The notes beneath the pieces are model-generated. The model had not been told where the DNA came from. It made no database searches and was given only the letters and a program-made list of their open reading frames with translations. Below, piece after piece: positions 10,217 to 20,688 of a DNA stretch of 64,000 nt; position 1 is the first letter of the stretch; each line of letters begins with the position of its first letter. The DNA comes from Candidatus Eremiobacter antarcticus (GTDB lineage Bacteria; Vulcanimicrobiota; Vulcanimicrobiia; Eremiobacterales; Eremiobacteraceae). The position numbers and the translations under genes are program-made. The stretch is from assembly GCA_003244105.1 (NCBI GenBank), contig QHBK01000006.1:248001-312000 (forward strand). The letters are read 5' to 3'.

Positions 10217-10521
10217 CAGCCCCTCATGATCGAGATGTCGTCGACGTCGACGTGCGGTCGGCGCCGGAAGACCATAACGACGATGGCGAGCGCGATGGCC
10301 GCTTCCGCCGCCGCGACGGTGATGACGATGAAGACGAAGATCTGACCCGACATGTCGACGAAGCTGCGCGCGAATGCCGCGAACGCTATGTTGCCGGCGT
10401 TCCACATCAGCTCGATCGCCATCAGCATCGTGATGGGATTGCGGCGCAGCAGAAAGCCGACCGCGCCTGTGATGAAGAGCGCCGCCGAAACCGCCAGGTA
10501 ATCCCCCACCGGTATCTGCAT
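10216..10521 (-). CDS. nuoK: NADH-quinone oxidoreductase subunit K
   Basis: A 101-residue subunit with three transmembrane helices, the usual size for NuoK. It carries the two conserved membrane glutamates of the proton-translocation path: one in MLMAIELMWNAGN near residue 37 and one in ITVAAAEAAIALAI near residue 73. It sits between nuoJ (3 nt upstream) and nuoL (1-nt overlap). The extension RRRPHVDVDDISIM after the third helix is typical of the family. Confidence 0.96.
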   Translation of the reverse strand: MQIPVGDYLAVSAALFITGAVGFLLRRNPITMLMAIELMWNAGNIAFAAFARSFVDMSGQIFVFIVITVAAAEAAIALAIVVMVFRRRPHVDVDDISIMRG

Positions 10522-10524
10522 CGC

Positions 10525-11028
10525 CTAGAACCGCACCTCTTTGCGGCCCGCCATCAGCACGACGCCGATGACCGCCACCAGCAAGATGAATGCTGTGACT
10601 TCAAAGGCGAACAGATGCGTCGTCAAAAGCTGTAGCCCGAACGAGGCGACGCTGCCGAAGTCCGCGGGCAAAGCGATCCCGGCTGATGGCTGCGCGTTGC
10701 GGACTCCCAGCGCCAACAAGGCAAGCGCCGCCAGGCCCGCAGCGACCGAAGGCGCGGTTTGGAAACTCAGCCGGCTTGGGCCGCGCTCGACCGGCTCGTT
10801 GCCCACGGTCAGCAGCGTGATGACGAAAAGGAAGAGCACCAAGATGGCGCCGGCGTAGATGATGATCTGCATCATCGCCAAAAAGTCGGCCGAGAGCGTC
10901 AAGAACACGACGGCAAGGGCGGTGAAGTTCACGATCAGCCCGATGACCGAATGCACGGGCTGCCGGCTGGCGATCACGCCGATGCCCGTGAGCAACAGCA
11001 CGACCGTGCAGATCCAAAAGAGCACCAT
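10525..11028 (-). CDS. nuoJ: NADH-quinone oxidoreductase subunit J
   Basis: A 167-residue membrane subunit at the quinone-proximal end of the membrane arm. The start is ATG 11028 (MVLFWICTVVLLL), sharing one base with the nuoI stop. A much longer open frame upstream is basic and Arg-rich, opposite in character, and is just nuoI and nuoH read in another frame. Five hydrophobic segments are visible, including FLAMMQIIIYAGAILVLFLF, which holds the pi-bulge helix that rearranges during coupling in studied complexes. Confidence 0.95.
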   Translation of the reverse strand: MVLFWICTVVLLLTGIGVIASRQPVHSVIGLIVNFTALAVVFLTLSADFLAMMQIIIYAGAILVLFLFVITLLTVGNEPVERGPSRLSFQTAPSVAAGLAALALLALGVRNAQPSAGIALPADFGSVASFGLQLLTTHLFAFEVTAFILLVAVIGVVLMAGRKEVRF

Positions 11029-11549
11029 CAGGGAGCCGCCTGGGCCTGCGGCGGCAGCGGGCGCCCGGGCTCCGTTTCGGCGGCCGACTCGGTGTTGGCC
11101 AGGTGCTGCGTAAACGGATCCTTCACCAGCAGCTTGTCCTTGCCGTAGACGAGCCGTTCGCGGGTGAAATCGGCCAAGTCGAAGCGCGGCGTCAGCACGA
11201 TGGCGTCGGTCGGGCACGCTTCTTCGCACCAGCCGCAGAAGATGCAGCGCAACATGTCGATCTCGTAGCGATAGCCGTAGCGTTCGCCGGGCGACGTGGG
11301 ATGCGCCGGATCGTTCTCCGCCCCGATCACGGTGATGGCATTCGCGGGGCATGCGACCGCGCACAATTCGCAGCCGATGCAGCGCTCGAGGCCGTCCTCG
11401 TACTTTCTCAGCTCGTGCACGCCGCGAAAGCGCTCGGCGTGCGGAAAGGGCTTGTTCGGATAATCGATGGTGGACTTCTTGGTGAACAGATACTTGAGCG
11501 TCGTGCGCATGCCCAGCATGAGGCCAAGCATCACTTTGAATGGGTTCAT
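11028..11549 (-). CDS. nuoI: NADH-quinone oxidoreductase subunit I (2x[4Fe-4S])
   Basis: A 173-residue peripheral-arm subunit carrying clusters N6a and N6b, which pass electrons towards NuoB. Two complete ferredoxin motifs are seen: CIGCELCAVACP near residue 57 and CIFCGWCEEACP near residue 100. The N-terminal TLKYLFTKKSTIDYP forms the amphipathic membrane-contact segment. The start at ATG 11549 overlaps the nuoH stop by 4 nt. The C-terminal 25 residues (after FTQHLANTESA) are Ala/Pro/Glu-rich and probably disordered. Confidence 0.97.
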   Translation of the reverse strand: MNPFKVMLGLMLGMRTTLKYLFTKKSTIDYPNKPFPHAERFRGVHELRKYEDGLERCIGCELCAVACPANAITVIGAENDPAHPTSPGERYGYRYEIDMLRCIFCGWCEEACPTDAIVLTPRFDLADFTRERLVYGKDKLLVKDPFTQHLANTESAAETEPGRPLPPQAQAAP

Positions 11550-12553
11550 CTCGTCCCCAGCGCCGACACGACGCCCGCCACGATGAGCAGATTGCCGACC
11601 GCGGTCGGCAGCAGCACTTTCCATCCGAACGCCATGAGCCGGTCGTAGCGCAGCCGCGGCAAGGTGGCGCGCCACCAGATCATCATGAAGAGCAAGATGC
11701 CGACCTTGGCGAGGAACCAGACGACGCTCAGCAGCGGGAACTGGCGCACGAACGGGCCGTCGCCGCCGCCCAAGAACAACAGCGTGCGGATCGCGCATAC
11801 GGTGATCATGTTCACGTACTCGGCTACGAAGAACGTGCCGAAGCGCAGGCTGGAATATTCGGTGTGGAAGCCGGCGACGAGTTCGGTTTCCGCCTCGGGC
11901 AGGTCGAACGGCGCGCGGTTGGTCTCGGCGAGCGCCGTGATGCCGTAGATGAAGTACGGGATGAAGAGCGGGATCGCATACCACAGGTGATGAGCGGATT
12001 GCGCCGCCACGATGCCGCCGAGATCGGTGGTGCCGGCCAGCATGACCACCGGCACGATGGAAAGCCCCATCGCAAGCTCGTACGAGATCATCTGCGCGGT
12101 GCTGCGGACGGCGCCGAGCAAGGGCCACTTGGACTGCGATGACCAGCCGCCTAGCGCGATCCCGTAGACGCCGACGGACGCCACCGCGAGCAAGTACAGA
12201 ATGCCGACGTTGGGCGATGCGATGGCGATGGGCCGCCCGTCGGGCAGCCAGCCGAAGGGGATCACCGCATACGCGAGCAGCGCCGTCAGGACGGCCAGCG
12301 CCGGCGCAACTTTGTAGACGAACCAGTCGGCTTGGCCCGGCGTGAGGTCCTCTTTGAGCACAAGCTTCACGGCGTCGGCGGCCGGCTGCATCAAGCCCCA
12401 GGGCCCGCACCACGTGGGTCCGACGCGCATCTGGAACCAGCCGAGCATCTTGCGTTCCAGCAGCATGAGATACGCGAAGCAAGTCACGACGACGAAAATC
12501 AGCACGCCCGACTTGATGGCGACGATCAGAACCCAATCGGGAAGATGATTCAT
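11546..12553 (-). CDS. nuoH: NADH-quinone oxidoreductase subunit H
   Basis: A 335-residue membrane subunit forming the quinone chamber floor with NuoB and NuoD. Recognised by MLLERKMLGWFQMRVGP in the N-terminal third, the acidic loop segment TNRAPFDLPEAETELVAGF, and the closing MIWWRATLPRLRYDRLM. About eight to nine hydrophobic helices are present. ATG 12553 overlaps the nuoG stop by 4 nt and its own stop overlaps nuoI, so it is coupled on both sides. Confidence 0.97.
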   Translation of the reverse strand: MNHLPDWVLIVAIKSGVLIFVVVTCFAYLMLLERKMLGWFQMRVGPTWCGPWGLMQPAADAVKLVLKEDLTPGQADWFVYKVAPALAVLTALLAYAVIPFGWLPDGRPIAIASPNVGILYLLAVASVGVYGIALGGWSSQSKWPLLGAVRSTAQMISYELAMGLSIVPVVMLAGTTDLGGIVAAQSAHHLWYAIPLFIPYFIYGITALAETNRAPFDLPEAETELVAGFHTEYSSLRFGTFFVAEYVNMITVCAIRTLLFLGGGDGPFVRQFPLLSVVWFLAKVGILLFMMIWWRATLPRLRYDRLMAFGWKVLLPTAVGNLLIVAGVVSALGTR

Positions 12554-15020
12554 ACGCCTGCTCCGGCAGCTGCATAGCCGTCGCCGACGGCGACGCTGCT
12601 TGAGCCGAGTTCACCGCGAAGGCGTTCCTCAGCGCGAAGCTTTTGCGCAGTCGCGCTTCCGAAGCCGGACGCGTCGAGCAGCCGGTTCACCGGCGCTTGC
12701 GGCATGTCTGCCAGCACAAGCGCGACGCCCGGCGGTGCTTGGTCCGCGATTTTGGCTTCGACTTCGATCGAGCCCCCACGGCCGCTGAGCTGCACGCGGT
12801 CGCCCGAATCGAGGCCGAGGCGCACGGCGTCATCCGGATGAATCACGGCGAACGGCTCCGGGCGCATCGGCGCGACGCCCGGGTCGTATGCGGCCGCGCC
12901 GCCGCCTCCGTAGAGCCGAGGCACGGGGATGATAGCGAGCGTGTGATGCGTCGCATCCACTGCGTCGCCGGAATGCAGGTCAGAGACATCGTCCGTCTGC
13001 GGCCGCGGCAAGGACGTCTGGCCCCCGCGCGCCCTGCGGATCAGATCCTCTGCGGCGCGCAACTGCGCGAACGCAGCATCCGCGTCAGCGGCGATGACGC
13101 CTTCCCGGCCGAGCGCGCTCGCGAGCGCACTGAAGATCTGCAAGTCGCTGAACACGCCGACCGGCGGTTCCACGGCCGCTTTGAATGCTTGCCGGCGTCC
13201 CTCGAGGTTGGTTAGATGCCCGCTCTTCTCGGCGAAGGATGAAGCGGCGAACACGACGTCCGCCACTGCAGCGGTCTCCGTCATCAGCTGCTCGGCCACT
13301 GCCAAGAACGGCACGCTATCGAGCGCTCGACGCACGAGCAAGCCGTCGGGATATGTCAACGCAGGGTTGGCGCCCGCGATGAAGAGCGCATCCAGCTTCC
13401 CTTCCGCCGCCGCGGTCAGCATCTGGTGCGTCGTCATACCGGGGTCGTCGACCGGGATGTAGGCAGGCGAGAGATTGGGGATGCAGCCCGCAGCTTCCGC
13501 GCCGCGCGAGTTCGCCTGGCTGCCGACGACGAGAATCCCGACCGGGTGGTCGTATTGATGCAGCGTATCCATCAAGCGGTCGAGCGCGCCCGCTGCATCC
13601 GCATCGCGGCCGTTGTGTATGGCGATGATCTTCTCGGCGCCGACCAGCTCGTTTGCGATCTCAGAGACAAAGCCGTCGCCTTTCTCTTCCCGTCCGTGAT
13701 GAACGACGTCGCTGAGCTGGTTCATCAGGTCGCCGATCGCGCCCGGGGTGTATTCGATGTAGTTGCAAGGCACCGCGAACCACGGGCGGTAGGGTCCGAC
13801 GAAGAGCAGTTTCGCATGCCGCCTGGCCACGGCCCGGCGCAGCCGCAGGTCGAGGATGGGCGCCTGCTCGGGCGTCAGCGCGCCGAAAATGAGGATCAGC
13901 GATGCATCGTCGAGGTCTTCCAGCCGGGCCTGATAGCGCGCGGGCGAGGCCAAGCGCTGCGCGCCGGCGCGGTGATCGATGTTGTTCGTGTGCAGCACTT
14001 GGCGGGCGAAGCGCTGCAGGCTGAAGGCCTCTTCGTCAGACAGACGGCCGCCGCCGATGACGCCCACGCGGCCGGTTTGCGCCGCTGCTGCGAGCGGGCC
14101 GGCGCTCGCGGCGATGGCCTCGTCGAAGCTCGCAGCGACGAATTCGCCGCCGCGCCGCACCAAAGGCTGGCGCAACCGCGAAGGCTGGTACAAATAGTTG
14201 AACGTGTAGCGGCCGCGGTCGCAGATCCAGCCGTCGTCGACGCTCGTGTTCTCTCGCGTAAATGTGCGCATGATCCGGCCGAAGCGCGTGTCGATCCGAA
14301 AGTTACAGCCCACCGGGCATTGGTTGCAGATGGAGTCGGTGTGGCCCAAATCCCACGGTCGAGAGCGAAACCGATACGGCTTGCTGGTGAGCGCGCCGAC
14401 CGGACAGATCTCCGTCGTGTTGCCCGAGAAATAGGACGTGTATGCCCCGCCGTTCTCCGTGCCGATGAGCGAGCGGTGTCCGCGCTCCACGACGACCAAA
14501 TTCCGTTCTTGCGCTATCTCCGCATCGAAGCGCGTGCAGCGTCGGCATAGGATGCAGCGCTCCTCGTCCAGCACGATCGTCGGCCCAAGGTCGACAGCTT
14601 TGGGCTTGTGGAGCTTGGGCTCGTTGAGCCGGCTCGCACCCGGCCCGTAGGACATGGTGAAGTCCTGAAGGTCGCACTCGCCGCCCTTGTCACAGATCGG
14701 GCAGTCCAACGGGTGGTTGAGCAGCAAGAACTCTAAGACGCCGCGACGTGCTTCGGCGACGCGTTCCGACATGGTGTGCACGACCATGCCTTCCGAGACG
14801 CGCGTGCTGCATGCGATCTGCAGCTTGGGCATCTTCTCGATCTCTACCAAACAGATGCGGCACAGTCCGACGGGGTCCATCTTGGGATGGTAGCAATACA
14901 CCGGCACCGACGTGCCGAGCGCTTTGGCGGCTTCCACCACGAGCGTGCCCTCGGGCACCGAGACGGCGTTGCCGTCGATGATCACGTTCACGAGGCGATG
15001 GCTCGATGGCTGCAAGGGAC

Positions 15021-15024
<4 letters not shown>
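12550..15024 (-). CDS. nuoG: NADH-quinone oxidoreductase subunit G
   Basis: An 824-residue iron-sulfur subunit. I start it at GTG 15024, which overlaps the nuoF stop as GTGA; a codon at 15060 is in frame but inside nuoF. The N-terminal ferredoxin-type domain has YCYHPKMDPVGLCRICLVE, followed by CPICDKGGECDLQDF, the second cluster set CILCRRCTRF, and ICNQCPVGCNFRIDTRFGR at the start of the molybdopterin-oxidoreductase-like domain. That domain is degenerate in all complexes I and serves as a scaffold. A MopB-type dinucleotide-binding barrel (near residues 690-780) closes the protein. Confidence 0.96.
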
Positions 15025-16313
<1,289 letters not shown>

Positions 16314-16317
16314 CAGA

Positions 16318-16812
16318 TCATTCCGCCGGCATGGTCACGGCCGGTTCCTCGGCGCGCCAGCGTTCGAGCTGGCGGTCGAAGTCCTCGGGCGTGACATCGT
16401 AGTGGAACTCGAGGTTGTGCTGCAAGCACGGTGCGCGATCGCAAGCCGCCAGGCACTCGACCTCTTCGTAAGTGAAGCGGCCATCGGCGCTCGTTTCGCC
16501 GTTCGCGAGCCCCAGCCGCATGCGGGCGTGGTCGCGCAGCTCGTCGGCGCCACGCAACATGCACGACAGGGTGCGGCAGACCTGGATTACGTGCTTGCCG
16601 ACCGGCTCCTTGAAGAGCAAAGAGTAAAAGGAAGCGATCGACTCGACCTCCGCAGGCGTGATGCCCGTCAGCTCGGCGGCATCGCGGATGGCGTCGCCTG
16701 AGACGTAGCCGTCCTCTTCCTGGCACGCCTGCAAAAATGGGATCAACGCGGATTGAGCGTTCGGATATTTGGCCACAAGCTGCGCGCCGCGGCGTTCGCG
16801 TTCCGGCGTCAT
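16318..16812 (-). CDS. nuoE: NADH-quinone oxidoreductase subunit E ([2Fe-2S])
   Basis: A 164-residue thioredoxin-fold subunit holding the off-pathway [2Fe-2S] cluster N1a beside NuoF. The N-terminal helical part includes the family block ALIPFLQACQEEDGYVS, and the cluster ligands are the pairs VCRTLSCML and ECLAACDRAPC. Most homologues have CxxxxC then CxxxC, which matches here. It begins 19 nt after the nuoD stop and precedes nuoF by 4 nt, the usual order in bacteria. Confidence 0.96.
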   Translation of the reverse strand: MTPERERRGAQLVAKYPNAQSALIPFLQACQEEDGYVSGDAIRDAAELTGITPAEVESIASFYSLLFKEPVGKHVIQVCRTLSCMLRGADELRDHARMRLGLANGETSADGRFTYEEVECLAACDRAPCLQHNLEFHYDVTPEDFDRQLERWRAEEPAVTMPAE

Positions 16813-16831
16813 CTGCTCTCGCGTTCAGGCG

Positions 16832-18064
16832 TCATCGGTCGACATCCCCGAACACCGGGTCCATGCTGCCGATGATCGCGACGACGTCTGCGATCAAGTT
16901 GCCCGGCGCGAGCCGCATGAGCGCTTGGGTGTGGTAGAAGGAAGGCGGACGCCAGCGCACGCGCCACGGCTTGTTGCCCCCCGCGCTCGTGACGTACATG
17001 CCCATTTCACCGCGCGGGCTCTCCACGGCCTGATAGACGTGGCCTTCCGGCACGTTGAACCCCGACGAGACGAGCTTGAAGTGATGGATGAGCGCCTCCA
17101 TGGAGTGCTGGATCTCACGTTTCGGAGGCGGCACGATCTTGCGGTCGTCGACCGCGATCGGGCCGTCGGGAAAGCGGTCGCGCGCTTGTTTGATGATGCG
17201 CCAGCTCTCGTGCATCTCGTTCAGGCGCACGACGAAGCGCGAATAGCAGTCGCCGCCATCATGAGTCGGGACGTCGAAGTCGTACGTCTCGTAGTCCGCA
17301 TACGGGTGCGCGCGGCGCACGTCGTATGCAATGCCGGTTGCGCGCAGCGGCGGTCCAGTGAGGCCCCAGTCGATCGCTTCTTGCTGTCCGATCTTGCCGA
17401 CGCCCACCAAGCGGTCGACGATGATGACGTTTTTCTCGACGATGGCACGCATGTCGGTGAGGCGCTGCGGGAACCTCGCGAGTAGGTCGTCGATCTTCTC
17501 CAAAAATCCTACCGGGACGTCGAGGGCCACGCCGCCGATTCGGAACCACGACTGATGCATGCGCGCGCCGGTGACGAATTCCATGATCTCCAATATGCGC
17601 TCGCGCATGTCGAAGGCGTAGAAGAAGATGGACTGCGCTCCCAGGTCAAGGCAGTGGGTGCCCAGCCATACGAGATGGCTCGCGATGCGCGTGAGCTCGG
17701 TGAACATGACGCGCAGCACGCGTGCGCGCGGGGGCACGTTGTCGATCCCGAGCAATTGCTCCGCCGCCAGCACGTAGCAAAGGCTGTTGGAAAGCGGCGC
17801 GAGGTAGTCGGCGCGATCGACCACCGTGACGGCCTGCTGCCAAAAAAGATTTTCGGCTTGCTTTTCGATGCCGGTGTGCAAAAAGCCGATCTCGGGCTGC
17901 GCGCTCAGCACCGTCTCGCCGTCCAAGCGCAGCATGACGCGAAGGACGCCGTGCGTGCTCGGGTGTTGAGGGCCCATCGACAGGACGAGCGTGTCCTGCT
18001 CGTCGCCGGGAGCGAGCGTCAGGTCTGGATTGTTCTGGAAGACCGAGAGGTCGACCGCGCTCAC
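16832..18064 (-). CDS. nuoD: NADH-quinone oxidoreductase subunit D
   Basis: A 410-residue subunit derived from the [NiFe]-hydrogenase large subunit, lining the quinone site together with NuoB. Marks are LSMGPQHPSTHGVLR near residue 27, GFLHTGIEKQAEN, the conserved ITRIASHLVW-type helix seen here as LTRIASHLVWLGTHCLDLG, and ESPRGEMGMYVTS near the C-terminus. The hydrogenase metal-ligand cysteines are absent, as expected. The start is GTG, overlapping nuoC by 4 nt. NuoC and NuoD are separate here, unlike the fused form of enterobacteria. Confidence 0.97.
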   Translation of the reverse strand: MSAVDLSVFQNNPDLTLAPGDEQDTLVLSMGPQHPSTHGVLRVMLRLDGETVLSAQPEIGFLHTGIEKQAENLFWQQAVTVVDRADYLAPLSNSLCYVLAAEQLLGIDNVPPRARVLRVMFTELTRIASHLVWLGTHCLDLGAQSIFFYAFDMRERILEIMEFVTGARMHQSWFRIGGVALDVPVGFLEKIDDLLARFPQRLTDMRAIVEKNVIIVDRLVGVGKIGQQEAIDWGLTGPPLRATGIAYDVRRAHPYADYETYDFDVPTHDGGDCYSRFVVRLNEMHESWRIIKQARDRFPDGPIAVDDRKIVPPPKREIQHSMEALIHHFKLVSSGFNVPEGHVYQAVESPRGEMGMYVTSAGGNKPWRVRWRPPSFYHTQALMRLAPGNLIADVVAIIGSMDPVFGDVDR

Positions 18065-18654
18065 GATTCGTTCAGCGGCGGCACCGCACCCAGACGTCCG
18101 CCAGGAGTGAAGCGCCGCTCCAAGCCCCGCAGCGGGTAATCCTTGCGCAGCGGGTGCCCCTTCCAGTCGTCTGGGTTCAGCAAGCGCCGCAGATCGGGAT
18201 GACCTTCAAACCGCACTCCGAACAAGTCGAAGATCTCTCGCTCCGGCCAGTTGGCGCTGGGCCACAAATGGCTGAGCGTCGGCACGACCGGATCATCGTC
18301 GTCTGTGAAAACTCGGAGACGCAGGCGCGCCAGGTCCTTCATGCCCGAGGCCGCAGCGCTGCGTCGCCAATCGGCGCGCACGTCGTCCAGCGGGATCGCG
18401 GTGAAATGGTACGCGATCTCAAAGCGCGGCCTGAGCGGATGGTGGTCCACGCCGCCGATGTCCAGCAGATGGTTGAAGCCTTGGGCGCGCAATCGATCCA
18501 CCACCGGCAGCAGGCCGCCGGGATACAGCGCGATCTCGTCCATGTCGGCGGCGGCCACGGCCTCAAGCAGATGATCGCCCGCCGCGGCGACCAGCGTCTC
18601 GACGAATTGCGCCATCCCGGCTCGTGCGGTGTGGCCGTCGTGCGTCTCAGGCAT
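18061..18654 (-). CDS. nuoC: NADH-quinone oxidoreductase subunit C
   Basis: A 197-residue peripheral-arm subunit without cofactors. The family motif [19 protein letters not shown] near residue 137 and the following [18 protein letters not shown] are plain. The N-terminal half ([21 protein letters not shown]) matches the alpha/beta part of the family. It overlaps nuoB by 8 nt and nuoD by 4 nt. The extra charged residues at the start ([12 protein letters not shown]) are weakly conserved, so an internal ATG at MAQFVETL is also possible. Confidence 0.95.
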   Translation of the reverse strand: MPETHDGHTARAGMAQFVETLVAAAGDHLLEAVAAADMDEIALYPGGLLPVVDRLRAQGFNHLLDIGGVDHHPLRPRFEIAYHFTAIPLDDVRADWRRSAAASGMKDLARLRLRVFTDDDDPVVPTLSHLWPSANWPEREIFDLFGVRFEGHPDLRRLLNPDDWKGHPLRKDYPLRGLERRFTPGGRLGAVPPLNES

Positions 18655-19129
18655 TCGCGGCGAGGACGTTCGCCTTTCCGCCGGCGCGGATCTCGCGCCG
18701 CAGCTGCATCAAGGAGTAGATGAGCGCATCCGGACTCGGCGGACAGCCGGGCACGTAGATGTCCACTGGCAAGATGGAATCGACCGGCAAGATCGCGTAG
18801 TTGTCGAAGACGCCACCGGTTGAGGCGCAAGCCCCCATCGAGATGACCCATTTCGGGTCGGGCATTTGCTCGTACAGCTGCTGCAGCACGGGCGCCATCT
18901 TGTTGGAAACGCGTCCCGATACGATCATCAGGTCAGCTTGACGCGGCGACGAACGGAAGACCTCGGCCCCGAAGCGCGCGGTGTCATAGCGCGGCGAAAC
19001 GATGCTCATCATCTCGATCGCGCAGCACGCCAGCCCCATCGTCATGGGCCAAATCGCCGATGACTGCGCCCACGTGAGAAACTCATCGAGCTTGGTGACC
19101 AAAAACGGCTGGTTTTCGCCTAACGACAT
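18647..19129 (-). CDS. nuoB: NADH-quinone oxidoreductase subunit B (cluster N2)
   Basis: A 160-residue subunit bearing the terminal [4Fe-4S] cluster N2, which reduces quinone. The tandem cysteines in [15 protein letters not shown] and the cysteines in [10 protein letters not shown] and [10 protein letters not shown] are all present. Two ATGs are possible: 19129 (MSLGENQPF, weak GATGGG upstream and no overlap with nuoA), used here, and 19177, which would add 16 residues and overlap nuoA by 35 nt. Family alignments begin near the shorter one. Confidence 0.96.
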   Translation of the reverse strand: MSLGENQPFLVTKLDEFLTWAQSSAIWPMTMGLACCAIEMMSIVSPRYDTARFGAEVFRSSPRQADLMIVSGRVSNKMAPVLQQLYEQMPDPKWVISMGACASTGGVFDNYAILPVDSILPVDIYVPGCPPSPDALIYSLMQLRREIRAGGKANVLAANA

Positions 19130-19142
19130 GCGCGCGCGCCCA

Positions 19143-19502
19143 TCAACGCCACGAAAAGCCGCCTTTTTTCCAGACATAGGCGTAGCCGATGCCCAGCACC
19201 ACGATGAACGTCAGCATCTCCATGAAGCCGAACCATCCCAGAGCCTTGAGTTGCACAGCCCATGGGAAAAACGAGGCCGCTTCCACGTCGAAGACGACGA
19301 ACAGCATCGCCACCAAGAAGAATCGGACCGGAAAACGGCCGAGCAGCGCGGAGGTGGGCGGTACGCCGCATTCGTACGCCTCGAGCTTTTCCACGGTGGG
19401 ACGTTTGCGCGTGAAGATGCCCGGCACGATCGCGATGACGCACGCGACGACCAACGCGATGATGAAGTACACGGCGATGATGGTCCAGGGCGATGCGGGC
19501 AA
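19143..19502 (-). CDS. nuoA: NADH-quinone oxidoreductase subunit A
   Basis: The first gene of the operon, encoding a 119-residue, three-helix membrane subunit. Conserved features are [19 protein letters not shown], with the loop Cys that moves near the quinone site, and [21 protein letters not shown]. The start is TTG 19502, supported by a very strong GAGGAGG ribosome site centred about 8 nt upstream. A terminal FSWR is typical. The operon runs from here to nuoN without interruption. Confidence 0.96.
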   Translation of the reverse strand: MPASPWTIIAVYFIIALVVACVIAIVPGIFTRKRPTVEKLEAYECGVPPTSALLGRFPVRFFLVAMLFVVFDVEAASFFPWAVQLKALGWFGFMEMLTFIVVLGIGYAYVWKKGGFSWR

Positions 19503-19544
19503 ACGTCCTCCTCAGAGGTTCAAAGGCGGCGAGGCGCCGGCGGA

Positions 19545-19570
19545 AAGTTTGTGAAATTTATCCCAAACTT
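19545..19570. repeat. 7-bp perfect inverted repeat across the nuoA promoter region
   Basis: AAGTTTG at 19545-19551 and CAAACTT at 19564-19570 are perfect complements separated by 12 nt, centred on the candidate -10 box. An A/T-rich dyad in GC-rich DNA just upstream of an operon suggests an operator for a dimeric regulator. It is short, so chance cannot be excluded. Confidence 0.3.
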
Positions 19571-19585
19571 CGCTTTCGCGGGCAA
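19557..19585 (-). promoter_or_regulatory. possible sigma70-like promoter of the nuo operon
   Basis: On the minus strand TTGCCC (19580-19585) lies 17 nt before GATAAA (19557-19562), about 55 nt upstream of nuoA. Each hexamer departs from consensus at two positions. It is the best candidate in the 103-nt gap between the cysteine synthase gene and nuoA, but sigma specificity in this lineage is unknown. Confidence 0.3.
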
Positions 19586-19605
19586 ACGCGCAAAACCTAC
19601 ATCAT

Positions 19606-20643
19606 TCAGCCAGCCGTTCCGAGGAAGGTCAAATCGCGGCAGCGCGGAGTCAGATCGTTCTCCGCAAGCCAACGCTCGTTGAACAATCGCGACAAATATC
19701 GCGAGCCGCCGTCGCAGAGAATCGTCACCACGGTGCTGCCTTCGGGCAACGCAAGCGCGACGCGCGCCGCCGCGGCGACATTGAGCGCGGCCGATCCTCC
19801 CAGCAGCAGGCCCTCCTCGCGCAGCAAATAGTGCGCCATCTCCACCATGGTACGGTCGTCGATGCGAAGCGCGTCATCGGCGACGGCGTGACGGAAGTTC
19901 TCCGTGATGCGCTTGATTCCGATTCCTTCGGTCGTGGATTCGCCTTCCGCTTCCATGCTGCCGTGCTTCACGTACGCGAAAAGCGACGACCCCGTAGGGT
20001 CGGCCACGACCGTTCGTACAGCGGGCAGACGCGACTTGAGGTACGCCGAAACGCCGGCGAAGGTTCCTCCTGTGCCGCACGCCGCCACGAACGCGTCCAG
20101 CTGTCCGTCGCAGCCCTCGAGTATCTCGGGCCCGGTGGAACCGTAGTGGCCGCTGTAATTCGCTGGATTATCGAACTGGTCGGCGAAGACGGCGCCCGGC
20201 ACGTCGGCGGAGATGCGTTTCGCCACGTGATAGTAGTTGTTCGGATTGCTGAAAGGCACCGCCGGCACGATGCGCACCTCAGCGCCGTACAGTCGCAAGA
20301 GGTCGATCTTCTCCTGCGATTGGTCATCCGGCGTCACGAAGATGCTGCGGTAGCCGCGCACGTTGCCCAGGAGCGCCAGCGCGATGCCCGTATTGCCTGC
20401 CGTGCCCTCCACGATCACGCCGCCGGGGCTCAACCTGCCGGTCTGCTCCGCATCTTCGATGATGAACTTCGCCGCGCGATCTTTGACGGAGCCGCCAGGA
20501 TTCAAGTGTTCGCACTTGCCGGCAATCGTGCGGCCCAAGGCCGCCGACAGCTTTGAGATGCGCAGCAGCGGCGTGTTTCCCACGGCGTCGAAGAGGTCGG
20601 CTTTAAGCTGCCTGCTCGCAGGAGCGTCCTGCTGCGCTTTCAC
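19606..20643 (-). CDS. cysK: PLP-dependent cysteine synthase family protein
   Basis: A 345-residue fold-type II PLP enzyme, most likely joining O-acetylserine (or a related activated serine) with sulfide to give cysteine. It shows the PLP-lysine block NPGGSVKDRAAKFII near residue 50, the substrate loop EGTAGNTGIALAL, and the phosphate cup CGTGGTFAG. The loop reads GTAGNTG rather than the TSGNTG of enteric CysK, a variant I know from a broad cysteine-synthase-like subgroup, so the donor may differ. The C-terminus lacks CBS domains. It is divergent from trxB with only 45 nt between starts. Confidence 0.85.
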   Translation of the reverse strand: MKAQQDAPASRQLKADLFDAVGNTPLLRISKLSAALGRTIAGKCEHLNPGGSVKDRAAKFIIEDAEQTGRLSPGGVIVEGTAGNTGIALALLGNVRGYRSIFVTPDDQSQEKIDLLRLYGAEVRIVPAVPFSNPNNYYHVAKRISADVPGAVFADQFDNPANYSGHYGSTGPEILEGCDGQLDAFVAACGTGGTFAGVSAYLKSRLPAVRTVVADPTGSSLFAYVKHGSMEAEGESTTEGIGIKRITENFRHAVADDALRIDDRTMVEMAHYLLREEGLLLGGSAALNVAAAARVALALPEGSTVVTILCDGGSRYLSRLFNERWLAENDLTPRCRDLTFLGTAG

Positions 20644-20688
20644 AAGCGGGGGCTACCCGCTCGCGCGCGAGAATACCTGGAGCTTCTA

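Noticed and set aside
13426-14550. 374-codon plus-strand frame opposite nuoG
   Set aside because: Antisense shadow; nuoG has unmistakable cluster motifs in the other strand, and the plus-strand product is Arg/Asp-rich with no domain.
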